From Streptomyces plumbidurans (GTDB taxonomy: Bacteria; Actinomycetota; Actinomycetes; Streptomycetales; Streptomycetaceae), in NCBI RefSeq assembly GCF_019857225.1, contig NZ_JAFJSY010000050.1:1-43899 (forward strand): 43,899 nucleotides of DNA, read 5' to 3'. Positions 1-8,535 of the stretch are shown here, piece after piece (positions within the stretch are counted from its first letter, which is position 1; each line of letters starts with the position of its first letter). The notes under the pieces are model-generated. The model was given only the letters and a program-made list of their open reading frames with translations, searched no databases and was not told the origin of the DNA. The position numbers were made by a program, and so were the translations under genes.

Positions 1-60
1 GGGGGTCCACGGGGTTTCCCGGGGCCCCCGGGGGAGGGGTACCCCCGGACCCCCGGAGCG
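1..60. repeat. G-tract cluster with nested GC hairpins
   Basis: The first 60 bases hold five runs of four or five G (1-5, 11-14, 21-24, 30-34, 36-39) separated by 1-6 bases, which fits an intramolecular G-quadruplex pattern. A 7-bp stem (28-34 with 42-48) also forms. The region lies downstream of the minus-strand LAL gene, so it could act in 3' end formation; that role is inference. Nothing coding is seen in 1-93. Confidence 0.5.
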
Positions 61-93
61 CGGGCCCGGGAGAGGGGCCGCAGGCGTCGATCC

Positions 94-2892
94 TCAGCCG
101 GAGTTCACGGTGCCGGCGCTTCCGGCACCCGCGAGGGCGGCCGGCAGCGAGCGACGTGAGTTGATCCCGAGCTTCGCGTACACCTTGCGCAGGTGCCACT
201 CCACGGTGTGCGGGCTGATGAACAGTTCCGCACCGATCCGCGCGTTTGTCATGCCCTCGGCGGCGAGCAGCGCGACCTGCGTCTCCTGTGGGGTGAGGGT
301 GCTCGCGGGCTTGGAACTGCGAGTCCTGACGTGCTCGCCGGTGGCGATCAGTTCGCGGCGGGCCCGTTCGGCGAACGCGTGGGCCGGCATCGCGGCGAAC
401 ATTTCGTGGGCCGTACGAAGGTGTTCGCGCGCCATCGCACGGCGGCGTCCGCGGCGCAGCCACTCGCCGTACAGCAGATGGCTGCGTGCGACTTCCACGG
501 CGACACCGCCGCGGCCGAACTCCTCGATCGCGGTCCGGTACAGACGATCGGCCTCGTCACCGTCGGTGAGCAGAGCCTGGCTGCGGGCGCTCGCGCCGCG
601 CGCCCAGCCGGAACCGGCGGCATGTGTCAGTTCGACGAGCCGGACCAATGAAGCGCGAGCCTGCTCGAGTTCACCGCACCGGGTCGCGGCCTCGACGTGC
701 TCGACGAGCGACAGGCCGGTGAAGTTGAACCCGTCGTGATCGATGCTCGTGCGCGCGGCCACCATGGCCTCTTCGTAGCGTGCCAGGCCGTTGAACAGAA
801 CGCCCTGGATGTAGCCCATGGCGCCGAGCAGGCCCACCTCGCCCCGTTGTACGGCGCTCTCCGTGGCCTCTTCGATGAGGGCGGCCGCCACGTCCGCCTC
901 GCCTCGCCAGGCGGCCAGGACGAGCGTCGCGTACTTGTGCGGGGCGTGGCCGGTCGCGGCGGCGATGGCGTCGGCCTCCTCGATCATCCGGTCGGCCATG
1001 GCGAAGTCGCCGTAGTGGATGTGCACCCCGCCGGCGTAGATCAGCGCAGGTGGCAGGCTGGCGAGCGCTCCGATGTCGCGAGCCAGACGCACCGCGCGAC
1101 TCGACAGCGTGTCCCACGCGTGCAGGTCCCAGGCGTAGTGAATGAAGGCTTCGAGCGCGACCGGAGCCAGCAGAAGCCAGCGTACGGTGGCCTCCCGGGT
1201 GCTGAGCTCCTCGTGCGCGAGCGGCCCCAGCGCGCCGCGCAGGGCCGGGACACCGGTCTCGCAGCCGTCTGTGAGAAGCGCCGCCACACCGTCCAGGAGG
1301 AGGTCCGCGGCCATGGAACCGGAAGAGGGCGCCCCGGATCCCCTGGCCGCGATCGCGGCGGCGCGGGCGCCTGTCGGACCGTGCACCCGGCCCGCGAAAA
1401 TGGTCGCGCTGATCGCTTCCAGATAGGTCTCCCGCGCCAGTGGGGATCCGGCGGCGGTGAACTGTGCAGCGGCCTCGAGGAGCAGCGGCGCCGCTTCGTC
1501 GCTGCGGCTGCGCGCGAAGAGGAGCCTGGCCCGCAGGCGTGCCAGGCGGGCGCGGTCCAGGGCACTGAGCGGATACATCTCGGCCACCGCCGCCAGCTCC
1601 GTGGCGCGGTCGGGCGCGGCGGCCGAGAAATGGGCCTCGGCCGCTGCGAGGGCTCGGCGCCCACGCGGCCAGGGGTCCGCTGTCACCTCGGTCGCGCGCT
1701 CCAGCAGTACCGCCTCGGCCGCGATGCCGCCGCGCCGACGCGCGCGGTCGGCGGCCTGCTCCAGCGCTGAGGCCACATTCTCGTCCGGCCCGTCGGCCGC
1801 CTGGGCGGCGTGCCAGGCGCGCCGGTCGGGGTCCAGAACCGGGTCCGTGGCCTCGGCCAGCGCCCGGTGCACCGCTCGGCGCTCTTCGGGCTCGGCCCCG
1901 TGGTAGACCGCCGAACGCACCAGCGGGTGCCGAAACCGTACGGACTCGCCGAACTCGATCAGCCCGGCCGCTTTGGCCGGTGCTGCATCAGGAGTGACCT
2001 TGAGGGAGGCGGCCGCGCGGACCAGCAGGCGCGCGTCGCCGACCGGCTCAGCCGCGGCGATCAGCAGCAGTGTCCGGGTCACCGCCGGCAGCGACACGAG
2101 CCGGCCGGCGAAGTCCCGTTCGACCCGGTTCGCGACCGGCCCCTGGATGCTCGGGGAACTCGACGCGTCCAGGCCGTACGCCAGTTCGGCGGCATTGCGG
2201 CCGCGGGAGAATTCGAGCAGCGCGAGCGGGTTGCCGTGCATCTCGGCCACGAAGCGGTCCCGGACCCGCTTCTCCAGGCGGCCGCCGACGGTGGCCTCGA
2301 GGAGCTCACCGGCGGCCGCGCTGTCGAGACCGCCGATCCGCAGCTCCGGCAGACCACTGAGCGCGGCCTGTCCCTCGGGGTCGCGTACCGCGAACGCCAT
2401 CGCGACCGACTCCGCGAGCAGCCGCCGGGCCACGAACTCCAGGGTCTGCAGGGACACTTGGTCCAGCCACTGTGCGTCGTCGACGAGGACGAGCAGCGGC
2501 CGGGACTCCGAGGCCCGGGTGAGCAGGGAAAGCACGGCGAGGCCGACCAGGAAACGGTCGGGCGGGTCTCCGGCCGCCATGCCGAACGCCACGCGCAGGG
2601 CCTCACGTTGCGGTCCCGGCAGCTCTTCGAGCTCGTCCAGGAACGGCGCACACAGCTGATGCAGGCTCGCGTAGGGCAGTTCCATGTCGGCCTCGATGCC
2701 GCGCGCCCAGGTCACCTTCAGTTGGGATGCCTGCGCGGCCACATACTCCAGCAGCACCGATTTGCCGATGCCGGCCTCGCCGCGGACCACCAGTACCCGG
2801 GATTCGCCCTCGCGCAGGCCGACCAGCAGGTCGTCGAGCGCCGCGCACTCGCGCTGCCGGCCGACCAGATCGGGAAGCGGGCTGGCGATCAT
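94..2892 (-). CDS. LAL-type (large ATP-binding LuxR) transcriptional regulator
   Basis: A 932-residue transcription factor of the MalT/LAL type. It has an N-terminal AAA-like ATPase with Walker A GEAGIGKS (about residues 38-45) and Walker B LLVLVDDAQWLD, a long helical middle region of TPR-like character, and a C-terminal LuxR helix-turn-helix (LTPQETQVALLAAEGMTNAR followed by SPHTVEWHLRKVYAKL). In this family the ATPase and repeat regions sense a ligand or partner and the HTH activates nearby genes. The frame is open 39 codons further upstream, but the start at 2892 has AAGGAG nine bases before ATG and sits just before the conserved LVGRQRE motif. It is divergent from the flavoprotein gene at 3107, its most likely target. 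The ligand is unknown. Confidence 0.93.
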   Translation of the reverse strand: MIASPLPDLVGRQRECAALDDLLVGLREGESRVLVVRGEAGIGKSVLLEYVAAQASQLKVTWARGIEADMELPYASLHQLCAPFLDELEELPGPQREALRVAFGMAAGDPPDRFLVGLAVLSLLTRASESRPLLVLVDDAQWLDQVSLQTLEFVARRLLAESVAMAFAVRDPEGQAALSGLPELRIGGLDSAAAGELLEATVGGRLEKRVRDRFVAEMHGNPLALLEFSRGRNAAELAYGLDASSSPSIQGPVANRVERDFAGRLVSLPAVTRTLLLIAAAEPVGDARLLVRAAASLKVTPDAAPAKAAGLIEFGESVRFRHPLVRSAVYHGAEPEERRAVHRALAEATDPVLDPDRRAWHAAQAADGPDENVASALEQAADRARRRGGIAAEAVLLERATEVTADPWPRGRRALAAAEAHFSAAAPDRATELAAVAEMYPLSALDRARLARLRARLLFARSRSDEAAPLLLEAAAQFTAAGSPLARETYLEAISATIFAGRVHGPTGARAAAIAARGSGAPSSGSMAADLLLDGVAALLTDGCETGVPALRGALGPLAHEELSTREATVRWLLLAPVALEAFIHYAWDLHAWDTLSSRAVRLARDIGALASLPPALIYAGGVHIHYGDFAMADRMIEEADAIAAATGHAPHKYATLVLAAWRGEADVAAALIEEATESAVQRGEVGLLGAMGYIQGVLFNGLARYEEAMVAARTSIDHDGFNFTGLSLVEHVEAATRCGELEQARASLVRLVELTHAAGSGWARGASARSQALLTDGDEADRLYRTAIEEFGRGGVAVEVARSHLLYGEWLRRGRRRAMAREHLRTAHEMFAAMPAHAFAERARRELIATGEHVRTRSSKPASTLTPQETQVALLAAEGMTNARIGAELFISPHTVEWHLRKVYAKLGINSRRSLPAALAGAGSAGTVNSG

Positions 2893-3106
2893 GCGACGCG
2901 GCTCCTTGGCGGGATCCGGGGAGGAACAAGTCCCTCGACGGCTGTCGGAACGAGCCTTGCAACGATACCCAGGACACCCCGCCCCCGCCGCCTGCGAGCT
3001 GTGAGGCACTCCACATCACCAAGTCCGCGAAGACTGTCACAAACCGAGCCGCTGCCCGGTCGACCACTGCCCATGATCTCGTCGGTCCGCTGTCGCAGGA
3101 GGTTCC

Positions 3107-4792
3107 ATGTCGTCGCTCGGACACCAGGTGGCCACGTCCGTCCTCGTGGTCGGAACGGGCGGGTCGGGCCTGCGAGCGGCCATCGAGGTCGCGGAGGCCG
3201 GTGTCGCGGTCATCGCGGTGGTCAAACACACGGCCGACGGCGTCCACACGGCCGTGCCGGCCGGCGGTTTCGCCGAGACCTCCGATGTCGCCCACGCCCG
3301 CGACCCATGGGAGCGGCATGCGGCCGACACCCTGCTGGAGGGCCACCTGCTGGCCGACCCACGCACCGCGGAGGTCGTGGCCCGCCATGCCGCACAAGGC
3401 TTCCACGACGTCGCGCGCTACGGCACGCATGTCGACAGCCGGGGCGGAACCGCGTCGGCCGGCTCCTGCACCGGTGTGGGGGTGCAACGAGCACTCCGCG
3501 CACGCGCGAAGCACCTCGCCATCCCCGTCCTGCCGAACCTCTGCGTCACTCGGCTGCTGGTGGACGACGGGACCGTGTTCGGTGCCTACGGGTTCGACCT
3601 CGTCGACGGCTCGCGTTACCTCGTGCACGCCGACTCCGTGATCCTCGCGACCGGCGGACACACACGCATCTGGCGGCATACATCCTCGCGTCGCCACGAG
3701 AACACCGGCGATTCCTTCCGCCTCGCCGTCGAGGCCGGTGCCCGGGGACGTGACCTGGAGCTGGTGCAGTTCCACCCCTTCGGGCTGATCAGGCCGGAGA
3801 TCGCGGCCGGCATGCTCATCAGCGAGTCGGCGCACAGTGAGGGCGGGGTGCTGCTCAACAACCTCGGTGAGCGGTTCATGACGCGATACGACGCCGCGCG
3901 GGCGGAGCTCTCCAGTCGCGACAGAGCCGCGCTGGCGTCCTACACCGAGATCAAGGAGGGCCGCGGCAGCCAGGCCGGCGGCGTATGGCTCGATCTGTCC
4001 CACCTGCCGCCCGAGACAATCCTGACGCGGCTGCCGCGCGTGCACCAGACCCTGTTGGACCTGCAGAAGCTCGACATCACCCAAGACCCCGTCGAGGTCG
4101 TGCCAACGGCCCGGTACTGCCTGGGCGGTGTCTGGGTCCGGCCCGAGGATCACAGCACCGATGTCAACGGGCTCTTCGTGATCGGAGAGGCGGCCGGCGG
4201 TCTGCACGGCGCGAACCGGTTGGAGGTGAACTCGCTGCTGGAGCTGCTTGTTTACGGACGTCTGGCCGGTCGTGCCGCGGCGGAGTACTCGGCCAGGCTC
4301 ACCGGTCAGCGACGGTCGCCCGCGGCGATCCGTGCCGCGGACGGGGAGGTGAACGGGCTTCTGTCCGCCGACGGTGGCCAGAGCGTCCGCGGGCTGCAGC
4401 GGTTGGTGCGTCACCTGATGACGGAGTACGCCGGTGTCGTCCGGGACGAGGCCGGGCTCGCCGCCGGGCTCGCCCAACTCGACGAGATCGAGGCCCGCAT
4501 GGCGGACATCAGCGTGCACGTCGATATCGGCGGTTTCCAGGAGCTCGCGTACGTCTACGACCTCAGGTCCAGCGTTCTCGCCGCCCGCGCGACGATCGAA
4601 TGCGCGTTGGAGCGACGGGAGTCGCGGGGCTGCCACAACCGGTCCGATCACCCCGGTACCGACCCGGACCTGACAGCGAACCTGCTGTGGTCCCCGTCGA
4701 CCGGGGTACGCCGCGAACCCGTCCCGCCCATTCCCACCGACATCGCCGAGTTGATGTACGACGTCGCAGCCGATGACAAGCCGGCCGAGTAG
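3107..4792 (+). CDS. FAD-dependent fumarate reductase/succinate dehydrogenase-like flavoprotein
   Basis: A 561-residue soluble flavoprotein of the SdhA/FrdA/L-aspartate oxidase superfamily. The Rossmann FAD motif VLVVGTGGSGLRAA is at residues 13-26. The His-Thr pair H47-T48 matches the segment that carries covalent FAD in FrdA. QFHP (221-224) and HGANR (367-371) are typical active-site landmarks. Two catalytic positions differ: the usual R-G-E-G-G arginine is H243 (SAHSEGG) and the usual PTAHY histidine is R336 (PTARY). No iron-sulfur subunit or membrane anchor is adjacent, so it is unlikely to be respiratory complex II. AGGAGG precedes ATG by four bases. It is followed by an HsaA-like oxygenase, suggesting a small catabolic or tailoring unit controlled by the divergent LAL gene. 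The substrate is unknown. Confidence 0.85.
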   Translation: MSSLGHQVATSVLVVGTGGSGLRAAIEVAEAGVAVIAVVKHTADGVHTAVPAGGFAETSDVAHARDPWERHAADTLLEGHLLADPRTAEVVARHAAQGFHDVARYGTHVDSRGGTASAGSCTGVGVQRALRARAKHLAIPVLPNLCVTRLLVDDGTVFGAYGFDLVDGSRYLVHADSVILATGGHTRIWRHTSSRRHENTGDSFRLAVEAGARGRDLELVQFHPFGLIRPEIAAGMLISESAHSEGGVLLNNLGERFMTRYDAARAELSSRDRAALASYTEIKEGRGSQAGGVWLDLSHLPPETILTRLPRVHQTLLDLQKLDITQDPVEVVPTARYCLGGVWVRPEDHSTDVNGLFVIGEAAGGLHGANRLEVNSLLELLVYGRLAGRAAAEYSARLTGQRRSPAAIRAADGEVNGLLSADGGQSVRGLQRLVRHLMTEYAGVVRDEAGLAAGLAQLDEIEARMADISVHVDIGGFQELAYVYDLRSSVLAARATIECALERRESRGCHNRSDHPGTDPDLTANLLWSPSTGVRREPVPPIPTDIAELMYDVAADDKPAE

Positions 4793-4893
4793 GGGCTTTT
4801 GGCGCATCGTCGCTGCCCGCCCACAACCCCCGGGCGCGGGCCGTGCGTACGATCGGGCCCAGGACCTGCCCGGCACCCGAGCGAGGATGACAA

Positions 4894-6087
4894 ATGGCTT
4901 TGGAAGCAGACGAGTTCGCCATCGCCGACGATCAAGAGCTGCTCGGTCACGAGGAGTTGTACCGGTCCGCGCTCAACAGCGCCCGGCTGGCCCGTTCCCT
5001 GGCGCCGGCCACCGAGGAGCAGCGGGCTCTGGCCGGTGAACTGGTCCGCAGGCTCGTCGACGACGAACTGCTGCGCACCGGGGTGCCGCGCTCGGTGGGC
5101 GGTCCGATGGCATCGCCGTCGGTGATGCTCCGCTGCGCCGAGACGGTCGCACGGGGTGACGCGTCCGCGGGGTGGTGCGTGTCCATTGCGATGACGTCGA
5201 GCCTCCTGGGGGCCTATCTGCCACGGAAGGGCACCGAGGAGGTGTTCGGCGACCCGCGGTCCGTCGCTTCGGGCGTGTGGGCGCCCACCGCCCGGGCCCG
5301 GACCGTGCAGGGCGGTGTCGTCGTGTCGGGCCGGTGGGCGTTCTGCAGCGGCATCTCCCACGCCGACTGGTTGTTCGCCGGGTGCCTGCTGGACCCCTCC
5401 AAGGAACAGCCGGGCTCGCCGGTCATGCGGGTCGTCGCCCTCCCCAAACAGCAGCTGGAGGTACTCGACACATGGCACACGGGCGGCCTGCGCGGCACCG
5501 CCAGCCACGACGCCGTCGCCGATGAGGTGTTCGTGCCCGACCACCGCATCCTGTCGCTCGTGCAGGGACCTCCGGCCGACGCCGAGCCGCTCCACCGGTT
5601 CCCCGCCATCGCCTTCTTCGCCCTGTCGGTCGCCGCGGCCGCACTCGGCAACGCCCGCGGAGCCATTGACGACCTGACGGCGCTGGCGGGGGACAACACG
5701 TCCCGTGGGTCGAGCCGCGGCCTGGCCGAGCGGTCCTCCGCGCAGATCGCCGTGGCCCAGGCGGAAGCATCGCTGCGGGCCGCCCGCCTCCTCTACTACC
5801 AGTCGGTCGAGGACGCCTGGCAGGCCACCCAGTCCAGCGAGCCCGTGCCGCAGCAACTACGGGTCGGACTACGCCTGGCCGGAACGCACGCGGCCCGCGT
5901 CGCCACGGAAGTGACCGACACGATGTACGAACTCGCCGGCGGCGCCGCCGTCTACGAAACCTCCCCCCTCCAACGCCGCTTCCGCGACGCCCACACGATG
6001 ACCGCACACATCCAGCTGAGGCCGACCATGTACAAGGCGGCGGGGGCCTACCTACTCGGCCAGCCGGTACCGGACCAGGACCTTTGA
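4894..6087 (+). CDS. Acyl-CoA dehydrogenase-fold flavin-dependent monooxygenase (HsaA/HpaB-like)
   Basis: A 397-residue protein with the acyl-CoA dehydrogenase fold. The N-terminal helical part contains LLRTGVPRSVGG, a central beta domain contains SGRWAFCSGISHADWLFAGC, and a C-terminal helical domain resembles the Acyl-CoA_dh_2 family. These features resemble group D two-component monooxygenases such as HsaA, which use reduced flavin from a partner reductase, more than true acyl-CoA dehydrogenases. No flavin reductase is adjacent, so it would borrow one in trans. The start is set by GAGGA seven bases before ATG. The 101-bp gap from the flavoprotein gene suggests co-transcription. Substrate unknown; an aromatic or polycyclic compound is a guess from the family. 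Confidence 0.8.
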   Translation: MALEADEFAIADDQELLGHEELYRSALNSARLARSLAPATEEQRALAGELVRRLVDDELLRTGVPRSVGGPMASPSVMLRCAETVARGDASAGWCVSIAMTSSLLGAYLPRKGTEEVFGDPRSVASGVWAPTARARTVQGGVVVSGRWAFCSGISHADWLFAGCLLDPSKEQPGSPVMRVVALPKQQLEVLDTWHTGGLRGTASHDAVADEVFVPDHRILSLVQGPPADAEPLHRFPAIAFFALSVAAAALGNARGAIDDLTALAGDNTSRGSSRGLAERSSAQIAVAQAEASLRAARLLYYQSVEDAWQATQSSEPVPQQLRVGLRLAGTHAARVATEVTDTMYELAGGAAVYETSPLQRRFRDAHTMTAHIQLRPTMYKAAGAYLLGQPVPDQDL

Positions 6088-6183
6088 CGCCTCCACCGGG
6101 TGTTCGCGGCACCGGCGGTCGGCCCGGCAGGCCTGGCAAGGAGGGTGATTATTCTCGGGGCACCGACAACAAGGAGGGGTTCG

Positions 6184-6552
6184 ATGCTTACGGGTGTGCT
6201 CGTCGCCGAGAGCTTGCGGACCGGCACCGAGCTGACCGGTATCCCGTTGCAGATCACCAGATTGGCCCGGATCGAGATGACGAGCGCTTCGGAGGACCAG
6301 CCACGTCACTGGACGTTGCTGGACTTCACCGCCGAGGACTCCGAAGCGCCGCGGCTCGCGGATCAGCTCGCCGACTGCCTTTCGCCGACCGGCGGTTGGT
6401 ACACCGACTTCCATACGCCGACCGAGACGTATGTGGTCTTCGCCAACAAGGTCTTTCGGTATCCGCGCGGACAGGCCGAAGGGCGCCGTGAAGCTCAGAT
6501 GTACGGGCGCTCCGCCGGAATCCCCGAACAGCAACTCGACTGGCAGCACTGA
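6184..6552 (+). CDS. Conserved hypothetical protein, 122 residues
   Basis: I do not recognise a functional family. The protein is small and soluble, with no signal peptide or membrane segment. A conserved-looking C-terminal half contains GGWYTDFHTPTETYVVFANK and then an Arg/Gly-rich turn and GIPEQQLDW, typical of uncharacterised actinobacterial proteins. The start is supported by a very strong ribosome site (AAGGAGG at 6171-6177, six bases before ATG). An upstream in-frame ATG at 6100 lacks such a site. It converges on the modC gene with a 37-bp gap. Confidence 0.75.
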   Translation: MLTGVLVAESLRTGTELTGIPLQITRLARIEMTSASEDQPRHWTLLDFTAEDSEAPRLADQLADCLSPTGGWYTDFHTPTETYVVFANKVFRYPRGQAEGRREAQMYGRSAGIPEQQLDWQH

Positions 6553-6589
6553 AATGGTCGTACGCCTCGCAGACCTCGCCCCGCCATTC

Positions 6590-7675
6590 TCAAGCCGGAT
6601 ACGCATGCGTCAGCGTAGCCTTGACCGTCGCCCACACCGTGGCCCCCGGGCGTAGGTCGAGCTCCGCCGCGGCGACCGTGGTGAGGTCGGCGGTGAGGGC
6701 GAGGTCGCCGGTGAGGGCGACGCGGATCTGGTCGCTGTGGGTCTCCATGCCGGACACTTCGCAGCGCCAGAGGTTGCGGGCGCTGGCGCCGGTGGGGCGG
6801 TCGCGGTGGACGGTGACCGCGCTCGGTGGGAAGGCGACGAAGACCGGACCGGTGAGGTTTTCCTCGGTCGTGATCGCGGAGCCGGCCTCGAGCCGTACGG
6901 TGTGCCCTTCGGCCTCACCCCGGTACAGGTTCAGGCCGACCAGGTGCGCGATGTAGTCCGTGCGCGGATGGCGCGCGATGTGGGCAGGCGTGCCCTCCTG
7001 CACGATGTGGCCGTCCTCGATGACGACGAGGTGGTCGGCCAGGACCATCGCGTCCAGCGGGTCGTGTGTGACGAGTACGGCCACTGCCTCGAAGTCGGCG
7101 AGGTGGCGGCGGAGTTGGGCGCGGATGTCGAGGCGGGTGCGGGCGTCGAGGGCTGCGAGCGGTTCGTCGAGGAGCAGCAGCCGGGGATTGGTGGCCAGGG
7201 CGCGGGCGAGAGCGACGCGCTGGGCCTGGCCGCCGGACAGACGGCGGGGTTTGGCCCCGGCGTGGGCGGCGAGGCCCATGCGCTCCAGCCATACGGTCGC
7301 CCGGGCGCGGGCCTCTGCCTTGGTGGCGCCGTGGCAGCGCGGGCCGAAGGCCACGTTGTCGAGCGCGGTGAGGTGGGGGAAGAGCAAATAGTCCTGGAAG
7401 ACGACGCCGACAGGGCGTGACTCGGGCGGCGTACGCTCCAACTGCGCGCCGTCCAGACGGAGATGCCCCCCGGAGAGCGGGACGAGCCCTGCGAGGGCAC
7501 GCAGCGCGGTCGTCTTGCCCGCGCCGTTGGGTCCGAGGAGGGCGACCACGTCGCCGGGCGCCGCCGTGAGCGCCACGTCGAGCCGGAAGGAGCCACGCTC
7601 GACCACGAGCCGGGAGTCGAGCCCGCCACCGATCCGGGCGGCGACGTCGACGGCGTTCTTCTCGGTGTCGGTCAT
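6590..7675 (-). CDS. modC: Molybdate ABC transporter ATP-binding protein ModC
   Basis: A 361-residue ATPase that powers molybdate import through ModB. The Walker A GPNGAGKTT, the signature LSGGQAQRVALARAL and the Walker B LLLLDEPLAALD are all present, and the C-terminal 65 or so residues form a single Mop/TOBE-like oxyanion-binding domain. Length fits the ModC family. The ATG overlaps the modB stop as ATGA (7672-7675), so translation is coupled. It is the last gene of modABC and ends 37 bp from the convergent small gene. Sulfate- or other oxyanion-type transporters look similar, but the Mop domain plus a ModA-like partner favour molybdate. Confidence 0.92.
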   Translation of the reverse strand: MTDTEKNAVDVAARIGGGLDSRLVVERGSFRLDVALTAAPGDVVALLGPNGAGKTTALRALAGLVPLSGGHLRLDGAQLERTPPESRPVGVVFQDYLLFPHLTALDNVAFGPRCHGATKAEARARATVWLERMGLAAHAGAKPRRLSGGQAQRVALARALATNPRLLLLDEPLAALDARTRLDIRAQLRRHLADFEAVAVLVTHDPLDAMVLADHLVVIEDGHIVQEGTPAHIARHPRTDYIAHLVGLNLYRGEAEGHTVRLEAGSAITTEENLTGPVFVAFPPSAVTVHRDRPTGASARNLWRCEVSGMETHSDQIRVALTGDLALTADLTTVAAAELDLRPGATVWATVKATLTHAYPA

Positions 7676-8535
7676 GACGCGGTCACCCAGCGGTCGCGCA
7701 GCCCTGCCAGCACCGCGATCGACACGGCGAGCAGGACCAGGCTGAGGGCGATGGCCGATTCGGGGTCGTTCTGCAGGGCGAGGTAGACGGCGAGGGGCAT
7801 GGTCTGGGTGCGGCCCGGGAAGTTGCCGGCGAAGGTGATGGTCGCCCCGAACTCGCCCAGGGCGCGCGCCCAGGCCAGGACGGCCCCGGCCGCGATGCCA
7901 GGTGCGATCAGAGGCAGGGTGACCCGGCGGAACGCGGTGAAGCGGGACGCGCCGAGCGTCGTGGCCGCCTCCTCGTAGCGCGGATCGGCGGCCCGCAGGG
8001 TGCCCTCCACACTGATCACCAGGAACGGCATCGCCACGAACGCCTCGGCGATCACGACCCCTGCCGTGGTGAACGGCAGCGTGATCCCGAACCACGCGTC
8101 CAGCGACTTTCCGACGACCCCGTTGCGGCCCAGCGCCATCAGCAGCGCCACACCGCCCACCACTGGAGGCAGTACGAGAGGCAGGGTGACCAGGGCCCGT
8201 ACGAATCCGCGTCCCGGGAACTCGACCCGGGCCAGCAGCCAGGCCAGCGGTACCCCCAGCACCAGGCACACCGCGGTCGCCGCCGTCGCACACACCAGGG
8301 ACAGCCGGAGCGCCTGCCACACCTCGGAGCTGGTCAGCAGATCCGGCATGCTCCGCCACGGGGCCCTGATCAGCAGGGCGACGAGCGGCAGGATCAGGAA
8401 CGCCAGGGCGAGCAGCGCGGGCAGCAGGAGGGGCAGTGGGGCGCTCATGCGGACACCCCTGAAGACGCGGCGAGGCCGCGGACCACCGGTCAGGGTGTCC
8501 GCGGCGTCGGCCTGGTCCATGCGGGGAGTGCTCAC
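7672..8535 (-). CDS. modB: Molybdate ABC transporter permease ModB
   Basis: A 287-residue integral membrane permease with several hydrophobic helices, beginning with LPLLLPALLALAFLILPLVA. The cytoplasmic EAA-like loop that contacts ModC is visible as YEEAATTLGASRFTAFRRVT. The GTG start overlaps the modA stop (GTGA, 8532-8535). An in-frame ATG at 8520 is the alternative start; the first 30 or so residues are polar and not conserved-looking. It acts in the cytoplasmic membrane together with ModA and ModC to import molybdate, which feeds molybdenum cofactor synthesis. Confidence 0.92.
   Translation of the reverse strand: MSTPRMDQADAADTLTGGPRPRRVFRGVRMSAPLPLLLPALLALAFLILPLVALLIRAPWRSMPDLLTSSEVWQALRLSLVCATAATAVCLVLGVPLAWLLARVEFPGRGFVRALVTLPLVLPPVVGGVALLMALGRNGVVGKSLDAWFGITLPFTTAGVVIAEAFVAMPFLVISVEGTLRAADPRYEEAATTLGASRFTAFRRVTLPLIAPGIAAGAVLAWARALGEFGATITFAGNFPGRTQTMPLAVYLALQNDPESAIALSLVLLAVSIAVLAGLRDRWVTAS

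Noticed and set aside
1810..3753. Long plus-strand open frame across the LAL and flavoprotein starts
   Set aside because: It crosses the divergent promoter and has no recognisable domain; low-complexity Arg/Gly-rich translation.
3107..4792. Respiratory succinate dehydrogenase subunit A
   Set aside because: No iron-sulfur or membrane subunit is nearby and two catalytic residues differ from SdhA.
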